Of a stretch of DNA of 64,000 bases, positions 1 to 8,849 are shown piece after piece. A program made the translations under genes and the position numbers. Position 1 is the first letter of the stretch. Each line of letters opens with the position of its first letter. The notes below the pieces were generated by a model that was not told where the DNA came from, did not search any database, and saw only the letters and a program-made list of their open reading frames with translations. This DNA comes from Ohtaekwangia koreensis (GTDB taxonomy: Bacteria > Bacteroidota > Bacteroidia > Cytophagales > Cyclobacteriaceae), in the NCBI RefSeq assembly GCF_900167975.1, contig NZ_FUZU01000002.1, forward strand, positions 999,501-1,063,500. The letters are read 5' to 3'.

Positions 1-31
1 AGAGGGGACGGATACTTATACTTAACTTTAA

Positions 32-1363
<1,332 letters not shown>

Positions 1364-1472
1364 TTATTAAGTTTAGAGAGGATGACTAAAAATTATTTCT
1401 AAAAAGGATTTTGCTATAAGAGCAGACGTAGTCGTAATCATACCTGTCACGTGGCAGATCGTAAGACTAGTG

Positions 1473-1538
1473 TGTTGCTGAAAGCGGTGTGCTAGAGATT
1501 GGCAGCAACAGCACGGTAACAACAACATGCGTTGTTAC
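1473..1538 (-). promoter_or_regulatory. Two perfect hairpins over and after the Cys codons of the metY leader ORF
   Basis: Read as minus-strand RNA, hairpin A pairs 1531-1538 with 1516-1523 (8 bp, 7-nt loop). Its 3' arm contains the three consecutive Cys codons of the leader ORF. Hairpin B pairs 1503-1510 with 1473-1480 (8 bp, 22-nt loop); its 5' arm is inside the ORF and its 3' arm is beyond the stop codon at 1492. A ribosome held at the Cys codons would open hairpin A and, by its footprint, influence B. No U-tailed intrinsic terminator is evident between here and metY, so the output could be translational or Rho-linked. The structures are seen in the sequence; the regulatory role is inference. 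Confidence 0.5.
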
Positions 1539-1641
1539 ACATGCAATTGTTAATAATAATAGTTACAGCGTTGGAGAAATAAGCACGAAGGCTATTGAAG
1601 CCTGTCTTAGTGATGGTGGTAATGATGCTTTTCATTTTCAT
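1492..1641 (-). CDS. Cys-rich leader peptide upstream of metY (49 aa, putative attenuator)
   Basis: This short ORF sits between the SAM-I riboswitch and metY. It starts with ATG at 1641-1639 (M-K-M-K-S-I-I) and stops with TAG at 1494-1492. Residues 33-41 read CMCNNACCC, five cysteines in nine positions, followed by YRAVAANL; the first 30 residues contain no Cys. The start codon directly follows the 3' strand of riboswitch helix P1, so SAM binding should bury its upstream A-rich initiation region. Poly-cysteine leader peptides are known to sense cysteine upstream of sulfur genes in actinobacteria; I know of no description nested with an S-box in Bacteroidota. Ribosome stalling at the Cys codons is inferred. 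The overlapping opposite-strand frame is judged a shadow. I cannot prove translation from sequence alone. Confidence 0.65.
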   Translation of the reverse strand: MKMKSIITTITKTGFNSLRAYFSNAVTIIINNCMCNNACCCYRAVAANL

Positions 1642-1766
1642 CGGTTTATATTTCCCGACCTGGACCATCCAAGCCGGAGTCAGGATTTAGCACCTTTTCC
1701 TTATTATAGGGAGTGGTTGCTAGCGCTTCTCAGAGCCTGTCTCTCCGCGCTTCTTTATAAATCGAT
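1641..1766 (-). promoter_or_regulatory. SAM-I (S-box) riboswitch controlling the metY leader
   Basis: The hallmark core is visible on the minus strand: GGAGAGA, then GGCUC..GAAGCGCUAGCAACC, then GGUGCUAAAUCC. P1 pairs 1756-1761 with 1645-1650 (UUUAUA/UAUAAA) and extends by two G-C pairs after one mismatch. P2 is AGCGC/GCGCU, P3 is ACC/GGU enclosing UCC/GGA, and P4 is CCUGAC/GUCGGG. All four S-box helices are therefore present. S-box RNAs bind S-adenosylmethionine and switch off methionine and sulfur genes. Here the P1 3' strand abuts the start codon of the Cys-rich leader ORF, which suggests translational control of that ORF. No classic terminator hairpin with a U-tract directly follows. Confidence 0.92.
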
Positions 1767-1798
1767 CAAGCAAGAGTGCTTATTCGACTTTGATACCA

Positions 1799-1831
1799 CA
1801 AACGTAGAGTCCACAAGAGTTGTTTCCAAGT
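1799..1831 (-). promoter_or_regulatory. Bacteroidota-type promoter for the riboswitch-metY transcript
   Basis: On the minus strand the -7 element TACGTTTG (1806-1799) matches the TAnnTTTG consensus. A TTG (1829-1827) lies 20 nt upstream as the -33 element. Transcription would begin near 1790, shortly before helix P1 of the riboswitch. Confidence 0.7.
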
Positions 1832-1896
1832 CTTGCATGAAATTTTTTTTATGACTATACGCGTACAACCGTTAGTAATATTGTTGGAATATTAGT

Positions 1897-3693
1897 TTAT
1901 GCGCGAAAAAAAGGCAATCGCACCGTAAATGTCGTGCCCTGATAAACTTCGCTTTTAAAAGAAACGTCACCCTGTAATCGCTCAACTGCGCGCTTCAATA
2001 TATAAAGTCCAAGGCCTGTTCCCTCAACATGGTCGTTGGCGCGAAAGAACATATTAAACACTTTGGACTGCAATTGTGGATTTATACCCATGCCGTTGTC
2101 TTCGACCACGATCGTTAAGAATTTCTCATCACGCAAAATGGATATGTGTACAACAGGCTCTTTTTCGGGCATGGAGTACTTGATAGCATTTTCAATCAGG
2201 TTTTGTAATATAGTATTGATAATTGCCCACTCCGAATAAAACTCCAGATCAGGTGCTATATCTATACTAAATTTGATTCTCTTAAAGTTGTCGAGGAATT
2301 GGTATGTATTGATACAATCGTTCAGTAATGTTTTGAAATCTATTTTCACCCGGTTTACTTCCGAATGATTCATGCGCGTTATATTGATCAGGTCGAGTAC
2401 AATGTTATCAATTCTCAGAATCTGCGATTGATACATATCTATATACTTCAGCGCCTGCGGATCTTTAATTTCATATTTCATCAGGTTGTTCAAGCCAAGC
2501 AATGATGAGATCGGTCCTTTCAGATCATGCGATACGCGATAGAAAAATGAATCAAGTTCTGCATTTTTCTTTTCAATGATCTCCGTTTTACTCCGCTGTA
2601 TTTCTGCTTCCAGCTCCAGGAATTTCACCTTCGCGATTGCCTCATAGCTTTTAACAGCATTGTAAGTATGCGCTACTACCAGCGTTTCCTTAATCACTAT
2701 ATATTGCTCAAGGAAATCAAGTGCTTCATTGACGTTACCTTCACTACGCGCCACCAAATGAAGATTATACAGTGATTTATAACGGATAAACCGAATGTTG
2801 TATTGATCAGATACTTGTTTGGCAAGCACTAAATGTTCACGTGCTTTATCATACTGCTCCAGCGCATGATATAGTACACCAAGCTTGTTGTAAGCCATGG
2901 AGATACCCAATTGATCGCCTGCCTCCAGGTGAATATTCAAGGCTCGGTTCAGATCATCAAAAGCCTGATCAAATTTTTTAAGCTTGATATATACTTTGCC
3001 ACGTCCGTAAAGTGAATAGGCAAGACCACGTATATCATTGGTTTGTGTTTTCAGTGTTATGCTCTTCTCGATCGTAGCCAGCGCCAGGTCAGTCATGCCA
3101 CGTTTCAGATATATACCTGAAAGCGGATTGTATGCATTTGATTCAAGGTTAGGATCATTCGTGAGTCTTCCTGCTGAAACACAGCTTAAGTATGAGCTGA
3201 TCGCATTTTCCTGGTCATCCAGGTATTCATAAATAGTACCGATCGATTTTAATACCCGTGCTTCATTATAGTGATCATGAAGATTGCGATATATAAAAAG
3301 ACAATCAAGCAGGTATACCAGACCAAAGTGAAAGTTGTCGGTTTTGTAATGCACACCGGCAATAGCATATTTAGCATCTGCTATACCTTTTAGATCTTGC
3401 TTATGGTTGAAAAAAGTCAAGGCTTCTTCGGCAAATGCAAGCGATCGTTGGTAATCACCGCGAATCATGGAATACAAGGCAAGTTGATTTTTTGCTAAAG
3501 CACCAAGCGCTTCATTGGCTAACTGCTCGCTCGTAGTAATTACTTGCTGCGCAAGTGCTATACTTTTTTGCAGATCGTAAGTTCTGCATGCAAAGGCTTG
3601 TACCAACAGTGCTTTTGCTTCTTCTTCAACACTATTTTTCTCCGTTTCAGTCTGCTCCATAAATAAAAATGATCCTGACGTATTGCTATACAA
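1897..3693 (-). CDS. TPR-containing sensor histidine kinase
   Basis: A 598-residue soluble kinase. Residues about 25-345 are tetratricopeptide repeats, followed by a short coiled coil (about 350-380). The dimerisation/phosphoacceptor helix carries the H-box SHDLKGP with His389. The ATPase domain has the N box NLIENAIKYS (about 499-508), G1 box VEDNGMGI and G2 box GTGLGLYILKRA. There is no signal peptide or membrane segment, so it probably senses a cytosolic signal or partner through the TPRs, a common architecture in Bacteroidota. No response regulator lies next to it, so it is an orphan here. Translation may begin at Met12 (MEQTETEK, position 3660) instead of the upstream ATG. The signal is unknown. 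Confidence 0.9.
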   Translation of the reverse strand: MYSNTSGSFLFMEQTETEKNSVEEEAKALLVQAFACRTYDLQKSIALAQQVITTSEQLANEALGALAKNQLALYSMIRGDYQRSLAFAEEALTFFNHKQDLKGIADAKYAIAGVHYKTDNFHFGLVYLLDCLFIYRNLHDHYNEARVLKSIGTIYEYLDDQENAISSYLSCVSAGRLTNDPNLESNAYNPLSGIYLKRGMTDLALATIEKSITLKTQTNDIRGLAYSLYGRGKVYIKLKKFDQAFDDLNRALNIHLEAGDQLGISMAYNKLGVLYHALEQYDKAREHLVLAKQVSDQYNIRFIRYKSLYNLHLVARSEGNVNEALDFLEQYIVIKETLVVAHTYNAVKSYEAIAKVKFLELEAEIQRSKTEIIEKKNAELDSFFYRVSHDLKGPISSLLGLNNLMKYEIKDPQALKYIDMYQSQILRIDNIVLDLINITRMNHSEVNRVKIDFKTLLNDCINTYQFLDNFKRIKFSIDIAPDLEFYSEWAIINTILQNLIENAIKYSMPEKEPVVHISILRDEKFLTIVVEDNGMGINPQLQSKVFNMFFRANDHVEGTGLGLYILKRAVERLQGDVSFKSEVYQGTTFTVRLPFFRA

Positions 3694-3907
3694 TGTATGT
3701 ACCTGCCGATAGCTCGTTAGGTATATAATCTGTATTAAAATCGCATATAGTAAAGAAATGTTTTTCTTATATGCGAATCATGAAAGATCAACACGCAACT
3801 AAATTACATTAATCTATTCTAAAAGACTCTCCTGCGATAAAAAGCTGTTTAAATATTTTCAAACGAGTATTAAGTCGTTAACTTCACTTTCAAACTCTAC
3901 CAGAACT

Positions 3908-5617
3908 ATGAACCTGAATATTGAAGCGCAAAAGCAAAACACCTATGATGCCATTGTAGTAGGTACTGGCATTAGCGGAGGTTGGGCTGCCAAAGAACTC
4001 ACACAGAAAGGATTAAAAACACTTGTGCTTGAACGCGGTCGCGATGTAAAGCATCAGGTTGATTATCCTACCATGACAAAAGATCCATGGCAGTTGCCAC
4101 ACGCAAATAAACTTACGGAAGAACAACTGAAATTTTATCCGGTGCAATCCCGAACGAATTGGGTGAACCAGGCAAATAAACATTGGTGGGTAAACGATTT
4201 TGAAAATCCATACACAGAAGTTAAACCTTTCGATTGGATCCGCGGCTATCATGCAGGAGGTCGTTCCATTATGTGGGGTAAGCAAACGTATCGTTTATCT
4301 GATCTTGATTTTGATGCCAATGCGAAAGAAGGTATTGGTGTTGATTGGCCAATCCGGTATAAAGATCTTGCTCCGTGGTACGATCATGTTGAATCGTATA
4401 TAGGAGTAAGCGGTCAGATGGAAGGCATTCCACATCTCCCCGATGGAAAGTTTCTTCCTCCTATGGAATTAAATTGCGTGGAAGAAGTTTTTCGCGATAA
4501 GCTTTCTGAAAAGTTTAACGGAAGGAAGGTTACTATAGGTCGCGTGGCACACTTAACAGCTGCACTTCCGCACGATCCAAGCCGCGGTGTTTGTCAGTCG
4601 CGTAACATGTGCGATCGCGGGTGCCCGTATGGTGCATACTTCAGTAGCAATGCTTCAACATTACCAGCAGCTATAAAAACCGGTAACATGACGTTGCGTC
4701 CTCATTCTATTGTACACTCTGTTATATACGATGAAAAGAAAGGAAAAGCTATAGGCGTTCGTGTACTGGATGCCAATACAAAAGAAGAGATTGAATTTTA
4801 TGCGAAGATCATTTTCCTCAACGCATCTACATTGGGAAGTACATTTATTCTGCTGAATTCTACATCTCCGAATCATCCCAACGGACTGGGTAACAGCAGC
4901 GGACAACTGGGGCATAACTTAATGGATCATCAATACCGCACCGGTGCTGAAGCAGATGTAGAAGGATTTGATGATAAATACTATGTGGGGCGCAGACCCA
5001 ATGGTATATATATACCACGTTTCCGAAATATAGGCAACGATAAACGTACTGATTTTCTAAGAGGCTTTGGATACCAGGGAGGTGCAAGTCGAGAGAGCTG
5101 GGCACGTGGCGTTGCTGAGATGTCGTTTGGTGCTGATCTTAAAAGTGCTTTGGAAAATCCGGGTCCTTGGAAAATCGGTATCACGGGCTTTGGTGAATGT
5201 TTACCCTATCATGAAAATAAAGTATCGATCAACAAAGACAAGAAAGATATATATGGATTGCCTACGTTGAACATCGATGCCGAGTGGAAAGAGAATGAGA
5301 AGGCGATGCGCAAAGACATGAAAGCTTCCGCTGCAGAAATGCTTGAAGCCTCGGGCTTTAAAAATGTAAGAACATATGATGTAGCTGATAATATGGGCTT
5401 GGGTATTCATGAGATGGGAACTGCACGCATGGGTAAAGATCCGAAAACATCCGTGTTGAATAAATGGAATCAAGTGCATGATGCGCCAAATGTTTTTGTT
5501 ACCGATGGTGCCGCGATGACATCCTCTGCCTGCCAAAATCCATCGTTAACCTATATGGCGCTTACGGCACGCGCTGCAGATTACGCTGTAAGTGAATTGA
5601 AAAAGAGAAACCTGTAA
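3908..5617 (+). CDS. GMC-family FAD oxidoreductase (sugar or glycoside dehydrogenase, large subunit)
   Basis: A 569-residue flavoprotein. The dinucleotide-binding motif VVGTGISGGWAAKEL is at about 17-31 and FAD contacts continue in LERGRD. The C-terminal domain contains IHEMGTARMG with the catalytic His501 and SACQNPSLTYMALT with Asn544, the usual GMC His/Asn pair. It has no signal peptide. The following gene is a Tat-type lipoprotein of the gluconate-2-dehydrogenase subunit-3 family, so the two should form a periplasmic dehydrogenase complex, with this subunit probably exported together with its partner. In Bacteroidota such pairs often oxidise C3 of glycosides to 3-keto sugars; the exact substrate cannot be read from the sequence. 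No cytochrome c subunit is adjacent. Confidence 0.9.
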   Translation: MNLNIEAQKQNTYDAIVVGTGISGGWAAKELTQKGLKTLVLERGRDVKHQVDYPTMTKDPWQLPHANKLTEEQLKFYPVQSRTNWVNQANKHWWVNDFENPYTEVKPFDWIRGYHAGGRSIMWGKQTYRLSDLDFDANAKEGIGVDWPIRYKDLAPWYDHVESYIGVSGQMEGIPHLPDGKFLPPMELNCVEEVFRDKLSEKFNGRKVTIGRVAHLTAALPHDPSRGVCQSRNMCDRGCPYGAYFSSNASTLPAAIKTGNMTLRPHSIVHSVIYDEKKGKAIGVRVLDANTKEEIEFYAKIIFLNASTLGSTFILLNSTSPNHPNGLGNSSGQLGHNLMDHQYRTGAEADVEGFDDKYYVGRRPNGIYIPRFRNIGNDKRTDFLRGFGYQGGASRESWARGVAEMSFGADLKSALENPGPWKIGITGFGECLPYHENKVSINKDKKDIYGLPTLNIDAEWKENEKAMRKDMKASAAEMLEASGFKNVRTYDVADNMGLGIHEMGTARMGKDPKTSVLNKWNQVHDAPNVFVTDGAAMTSSACQNPSLTYMALTARAADYAVSELKKRNL

Positions 5618-5630
5618 TTTAGAAGAACAA

Positions 5631-5661
5631 GGTTCAATAGCTATAGATATAGCATTGAACC
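5631..5661 (+). repeat. Strong hairpin between the GMC subunit and its partner gene
   Basis: GGTTCAAT (5631-5638) pairs with ATTGAACC (5654-5661), and GCTATA (5640-5645) pairs with TATAGC (5648-5653). This gives a 14-bp stem with one bulged base and a two-base loop. No T-run follows, so it is not a typical terminator. It could stabilise the upstream mRNA or act as a partial stop that sets subunit ratio. Confidence 0.6.
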
Positions 5662-5703
5662 GATACGAGTACGTGAACTATATATCTTTAAAGAAATACG
5701 ATA

Positions 5704-6306
5704 ATGAACAGACGAGAAGTATTACAAAGAACAGCGCTTGCCCTCGGGTATGCTGTTACTGGCCCGGCATTGTTAGGGATGCTGCAGGGTTGCAAGGCTG
5801 CTCCTGAACTCACCTATACACCTGAATTTTTTACACCCGAGCAGGCATTGCTCGTTGCCGAATTAGCGGAAGTATTAATTCCGAAGACAACAACACCAGG
5901 AGCAAAGGACGCAGGTGTCCCTGCTTTTATTGATGGTATGTTGAAAGAAGTATATCCGCAGGCCGATAAAGATAGATTCGTAAAAGGACTAGCCGCTTTT
6001 GACGAAGAAGCGAAAAAAACATACGGTGATCGTTTTGCAGAATGCAAGCCCGAAGAACAAATAGCACTTGTAAAGAAACATCACGAAGCAGCACTCGCGA
6101 ATTCAACAGGTGGCGGATCTTTTGGATGGTGGCGTGCTGGAAGCGGAGGAGAGAAGCCCTTTATACTGGAGATGAAAGAGCTTGCACTCCTGGGTTTCTT
6201 TACGAGCCAGGCAGGAGCAACACAAGTACTGCAATACAATCAAGCACCTGGTCCTTACAAGGGATGCGTTCCGGTAACAGAAGTAGGGAAGGCATGGGCA
6301 ACATGA
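5704..6306 (+). CDS. Gluconate 2-dehydrogenase subunit 3 family lipoprotein
   Basis: A 200-residue protein that begins MNRREVLQRTALALG, a twin-arginine-like signal, and continues to a lipobox ending LLGMLQGC, with Cys30 as the probable lipidation site. The mature part (FFTPEQALLVAELAEVLIP, then PAFIDGMLKEVY) matches the gluconate-2-dehydrogenase subunit 3 family. These small subunits accompany GMC flavoproteins and carry the Tat signal for the complex. It lies 86 bp downstream of the GMC gene, across the hairpin at 5631-5661, in what is probably one transcript. Localisation at the periplasmic side of a membrane is inferred from the signal. Its role as chaperone or escort is family knowledge and is not visible in the sequence. 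Confidence 0.88.
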   Translation: MNRREVLQRTALALGYAVTGPALLGMLQGCKAAPELTYTPEFFTPEQALLVAELAEVLIPKTTTPGAKDAGVPAFIDGMLKEVYPQADKDRFVKGLAAFDEEAKKTYGDRFAECKPEEQIALVKKHHEAALANSTGGGSFGWWRAGSGGEKPFILEMKELALLGFFTSQAGATQVLQYNQAPGPYKGCVPVTEVGKAWAT

Positions 6307-6370
6307 GGAATGCTCGAACTGTTAAACTATAACGTTGAGTCAGGATATACTATATCTGCATGAAGTATAT

Positions 6371-6405
6371 AAAAAAGAGTGCACGCTTTTAAAGCATGCA
6401 CTCAT
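6371..6405 (-). terminator. Intrinsic terminator of fabG
   Basis: GAGTGCA (6377-6383) pairs with TGCACTC (6397-6403), and the interior GC/AAAGC bases extend the stem. Read on the minus strand the stem is followed by six T (6376-6371). It lies 55 bp past the fabG stop and may also end transcription from the convergent plus-strand gene. Confidence 0.75.
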
Positions 6406-6458
6406 ATATAGTAACGAATACGTTCGGGACCCCGAAGCTGTAACTCGTAAAAATTAGC

Positions 6459-7205
6459 TTAGGTCAGCATTCCACCATCAACCTGAAGGACTTGTCCTGA
6501 AATATAGGTTGACATATCAGATCCAAGAAAAACACAGGCGTCAGCAACATCTTCTGGTTTGCCACCACGTTTTAGAGGAATAGCATCGCGCCATGTCTGA
6601 ACCGTTTTCGGATCGAGTACAGCAGTCATTTCAGTTTCGATAAAACCAGGAGCAATAGCGTTGGAACGAATTCCGCGTGAGCCTAATTCCAAAGCAACAG
6701 ATTTAGTAAAGCCAATGATACCAGCCTTTGATGCAGCATAGTTAGCCTGACCTGCATTTCCTTTTATTCCCACAACCGAAGTCATGTTAATAATGGAACC
6801 GCTCTTTTGTTTCATCATCGGTTTAGTAGCAGCCTTCACGGTATTGAAGCACGACTTCAGGTTAACGTTAATAACCTTATCCCACATCTCTTCTGTCATG
6901 CGCAGCAATAAATTATCTTGTGTTATACCGGCATTGTTCACTAACACATCGAGCGAACCGAAATCAGCAACCACATCATTTACTAATTTTTCTGCCTGAG
7001 CATAATCTGAAGCATCAGACCTGTAGCCCTTTGCTTTTACACCTTTGGCGGTAAGTTCCGCTTCGAGGGCTTGTCCTTGTTCTACACTGGACAAATATGT
7101 AAAAGCAACGTTAGCTCCTTGCTCAGCGTATTTTAACGCGATTGATCTTCCGATACCTTTTGAAGCCCCGGTAACGAGGGCAGTTTTTCCCTGTAAAAGT
7201 TTCAT
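6459..7205 (-). CDS. fabG: 3-oxoacyl-[acyl-carrier-protein] reductase
   Basis: A 248-residue short-chain dehydrogenase. It has the NADP-binding motif TGASKGIGRS (12-21), the NNAG motif (90-93), and the catalytic Ser143, Tyr156 and Lys160 in YAASK. The C-terminal end SGQVLQVDGGM is the standard FabG ending. It reduces 3-ketoacyl-ACP with NADPH in fatty-acid elongation. Length and motifs are those of housekeeping FabG. It stands alone, divergent from lpd, with its own promoter and terminator, and is far from the polyketide-like cluster at 45-53 kb. It could supply ketoreduction to that cluster, but nothing in the sequence shows this. Confidence 0.93.
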   Translation of the reverse strand: MKLLQGKTALVTGASKGIGRSIALKYAEQGANVAFTYLSSVEQGQALEAELTAKGVKAKGYRSDASDYAQAEKLVNDVVADFGSLDVLVNNAGITQDNLLLRMTEEMWDKVINVNLKSCFNTVKAATKPMMKQKSGSIINMTSVVGIKGNAGQANYAASKAGIIGFTKSVALELGSRGIRSNAIAPGFIETEMTAVLDPKTVQTWRDAIPLKRGGKPEDVADACVFLGSDMSTYISGQVLQVDGGMLT

Positions 7206-7259
7206 GTTTTAAAATCAAGATTTAGCGTTACAAGCCATCTGCCTGTCAGAATAAGCGCT

Positions 7260-7267
7260 CAAAAATA
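7260..7267 (-). promoter_or_regulatory. -7 element of the fabG promoter
   Basis: TATTTTTG on the minus strand matches TAnnTTTG, about 55 bp before the fabG ATG. The -33 region has no clear TTTG. Confidence 0.55.
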
Positions 7268-7348
7268 GACAATTCCTGTAAAATCAGATTAAATGCATAT
7301 TGTAAGCAATCCTTTTTTAAACGTTTATGTAAATGTAGCGTCAGCGAT

Positions 7349-7356
7349 TATCTTTG
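7349..7356 (+). promoter_or_regulatory. -7 element of the lpd promoter
   Basis: TATCTTTG matches the Bacteroidota -7 consensus exactly. It overlaps a TTG at 7354 that would extend the lpd frame by nine codons, which argues that this TTG is not the start and that ATG 7381 is. Confidence 0.7.
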
Positions 7357-7380
7357 GCAGCGAATTTTAAATACTATGCT

Positions 7381-8772
7381 ATGTCAAAATATGATCTGAT
7401 CGTAATCGGGAGTGGTCCTGGCGGATATGTGGCTGCTATTCGGGCGTCTCAACTGGGAATGAAAGTGGGTGTGGTAGAGAAAGCTGAAATTGGAGGTATC
7501 TGTTTGAACTGGGGTTGTATCCCTACGAAAGCTTTGTTAAAGAGTGCAAATGTTTTTGAATACATCAAGCATGCAAAAGATTATGGTATTGAAGTAAAGG
7601 ACTTCAAAGCAGATTTCGATGGTATTATAAAGCGAAGCCGTGATGTTGCGGCCAGCAATAGTAAAGGTGTACAGTTCTTGTTCAAGAAAAATAAGATCGA
7701 TCTGATCGAAGGTTTTGGTAAGCTGAAGAAAGGCGGAAAAGTTGAAGTAACAGATGCTGCCGGTAAAAAAGCTGATTACGAAGCGAAACATATCATCGTT
7801 GCAACAGGAGGCCGCTCACGTGAATTGCCAAGCATGAAGATCGATGGTAAAAAAATTATAGGATATCGCGAAGCAATGGTGCTGAAAGAAATGCCAAAGA
7901 AATTATTGGTAGTAGGATCAGGCGCTATAGGTGTTGAGTTTGCTTACTTCTATAATGCATTGGGTGTTGAAGTTACGATCGTTGAATTCCTGCCGCGCAT
8001 CGTGCCGGTAGAAGATGAAGAAGTTTCTAAGACATTAGATAAGATCTTCAAGAAAGAAGGAATGAAGATCTATGTGAATTCGGAAGTAACAAAAGTAGAT
8101 ACAGCTGGTAAAGGATGTGTAGCTACAGTGAAAACTCCGGACGGAGAAATTAAACTTGAAGCGGACATTGTTCTTTCTGCGGTAGGTGTTGCAACCAATC
8201 TTGAAGGTATAGGCCTTGAAGATGTAGGTGTGAAAACTGAAAAAGGAAAAGTTATCGTTGATGACTTCTATAAAACAAACGTTGCTGGAGTATATGCTAT
8301 AGGCGATATTGTTAAAGGACAGGCTTTGGCGCACGTTGCATCGGCTGAAGGTATAATTTGTGTTGAGAAGATTGCCGGTAAGAATCCTGAGCCGCTTAAC
8401 TATAACAATATACCTGGCTGCACATATTGCACACCTGAAATCGCTTCGGTTGGATATACAGAAGAAGGAGCCAAGAAAGCGGGCTATGAAATTAAAGTAG
8501 GTAAGTTTCCATTCACAGCATCCGGTAAAGCAAAAGCAGCCGGAGCAACGGATGGTTTTGTAAAGGTGATCTTCGATGCTAAATATGGAGAATGGTTAGG
8601 TGCTCACTTTATTGGTGCCAACGTAACGGAAATGATTGCAGAAGTAGTTGCTGCCCGTAAACTGGAAACTACAGGACATGAAATTATTAAATCGGTTCAC
8701 CCTCACCCTACTATGAGTGAGGCGATCATGGAAGCAGCTGCTGCTGCCTATGGTGAAGTGATACATATATAG
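7381..8772 (+). CDS. lpd: Dihydrolipoyl dehydrogenase (E3)
   Basis: A 463-residue FAD/NAD disulfide oxidoreductase that re-oxidises dihydrolipoamide in 2-oxoacid dehydrogenase complexes and the glycine cleavage system. It begins MSKYDLIVIGSGPGGY (FAD site), has the redox disulfide in GGICLNWGCIPTK (Cys41 and Cys46), a second NAD-binding GSGAIGVEFA motif, the FAD motif YAIGDI, and the C-terminal HPHPTMSEA with the catalytic His. An in-frame TTG start at 7354 is rejected because it lies inside the -7 promoter element; ATG 7381 gives the conserved N-terminus. The gene is monocistronic, ending at a strong terminator 20 bp downstream. No E1 or E2 gene is in the window. Confidence 0.96.
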   Translation: MSKYDLIVIGSGPGGYVAAIRASQLGMKVGVVEKAEIGGICLNWGCIPTKALLKSANVFEYIKHAKDYGIEVKDFKADFDGIIKRSRDVAASNSKGVQFLFKKNKIDLIEGFGKLKKGGKVEVTDAAGKKADYEAKHIIVATGGRSRELPSMKIDGKKIIGYREAMVLKEMPKKLLVVGSGAIGVEFAYFYNALGVEVTIVEFLPRIVPVEDEEVSKTLDKIFKKEGMKIYVNSEVTKVDTAGKGCVATVKTPDGEIKLEADIVLSAVGVATNLEGIGLEDVGVKTEKGKVIVDDFYKTNVAGVYAIGDIVKGQALAHVASAEGIICVEKIAGKNPEPLNYNNIPGCTYCTPEIASVGYTEEGAKKAGYEIKVGKFPFTASGKAKAAGATDGFVKVIFDAKYGEWLGAHFIGANVTEMIAEVVAARKLETTGHEIIKSVHPHPTMSEAIMEAAAAAYGEVIHI

Positions 8773-8790
8773 TATAGCAAACACGAAAAC

Positions 8791-8820
8791 AAAAAAGCCC
8801 ACGCAAGTGGGCTTTTTGTT
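8791..8820. terminator. Bidirectional intrinsic terminator (lpd / DUF3050 gene)
   Basis: AAAAAAGCCCAC (8791-8802), loop GCAA, GTGGGCTTTTT (8807-8817). The GC-rich 6-bp stem is flanked by A- and T-runs and sits between two convergent genes, so it serves both strands. Confidence 0.93.
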
Positions 8821-8849
8821 TTATAGGTACATCGATAATTTAGTTGTCA

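Noticed and set aside
1489-1854. 121-codon plus-strand ORF opposite the metY leader
   Set aside because: It is antisense to the SAM-I riboswitch and the Cys-rich leader ORF, has low-complexity composition and no promoter or start signals.
5201-5536. 111-codon minus-strand ORF inside the GMC gene
   Set aside because: It is a shadow frame of a well-conserved enzyme, with no start context or family resemblance.
7354-7380. N-terminal extension of lpd from a TTG
   Set aside because: The TTG lies in an exact -7 promoter element; the ATG at 7381 gives the conserved N-terminus.
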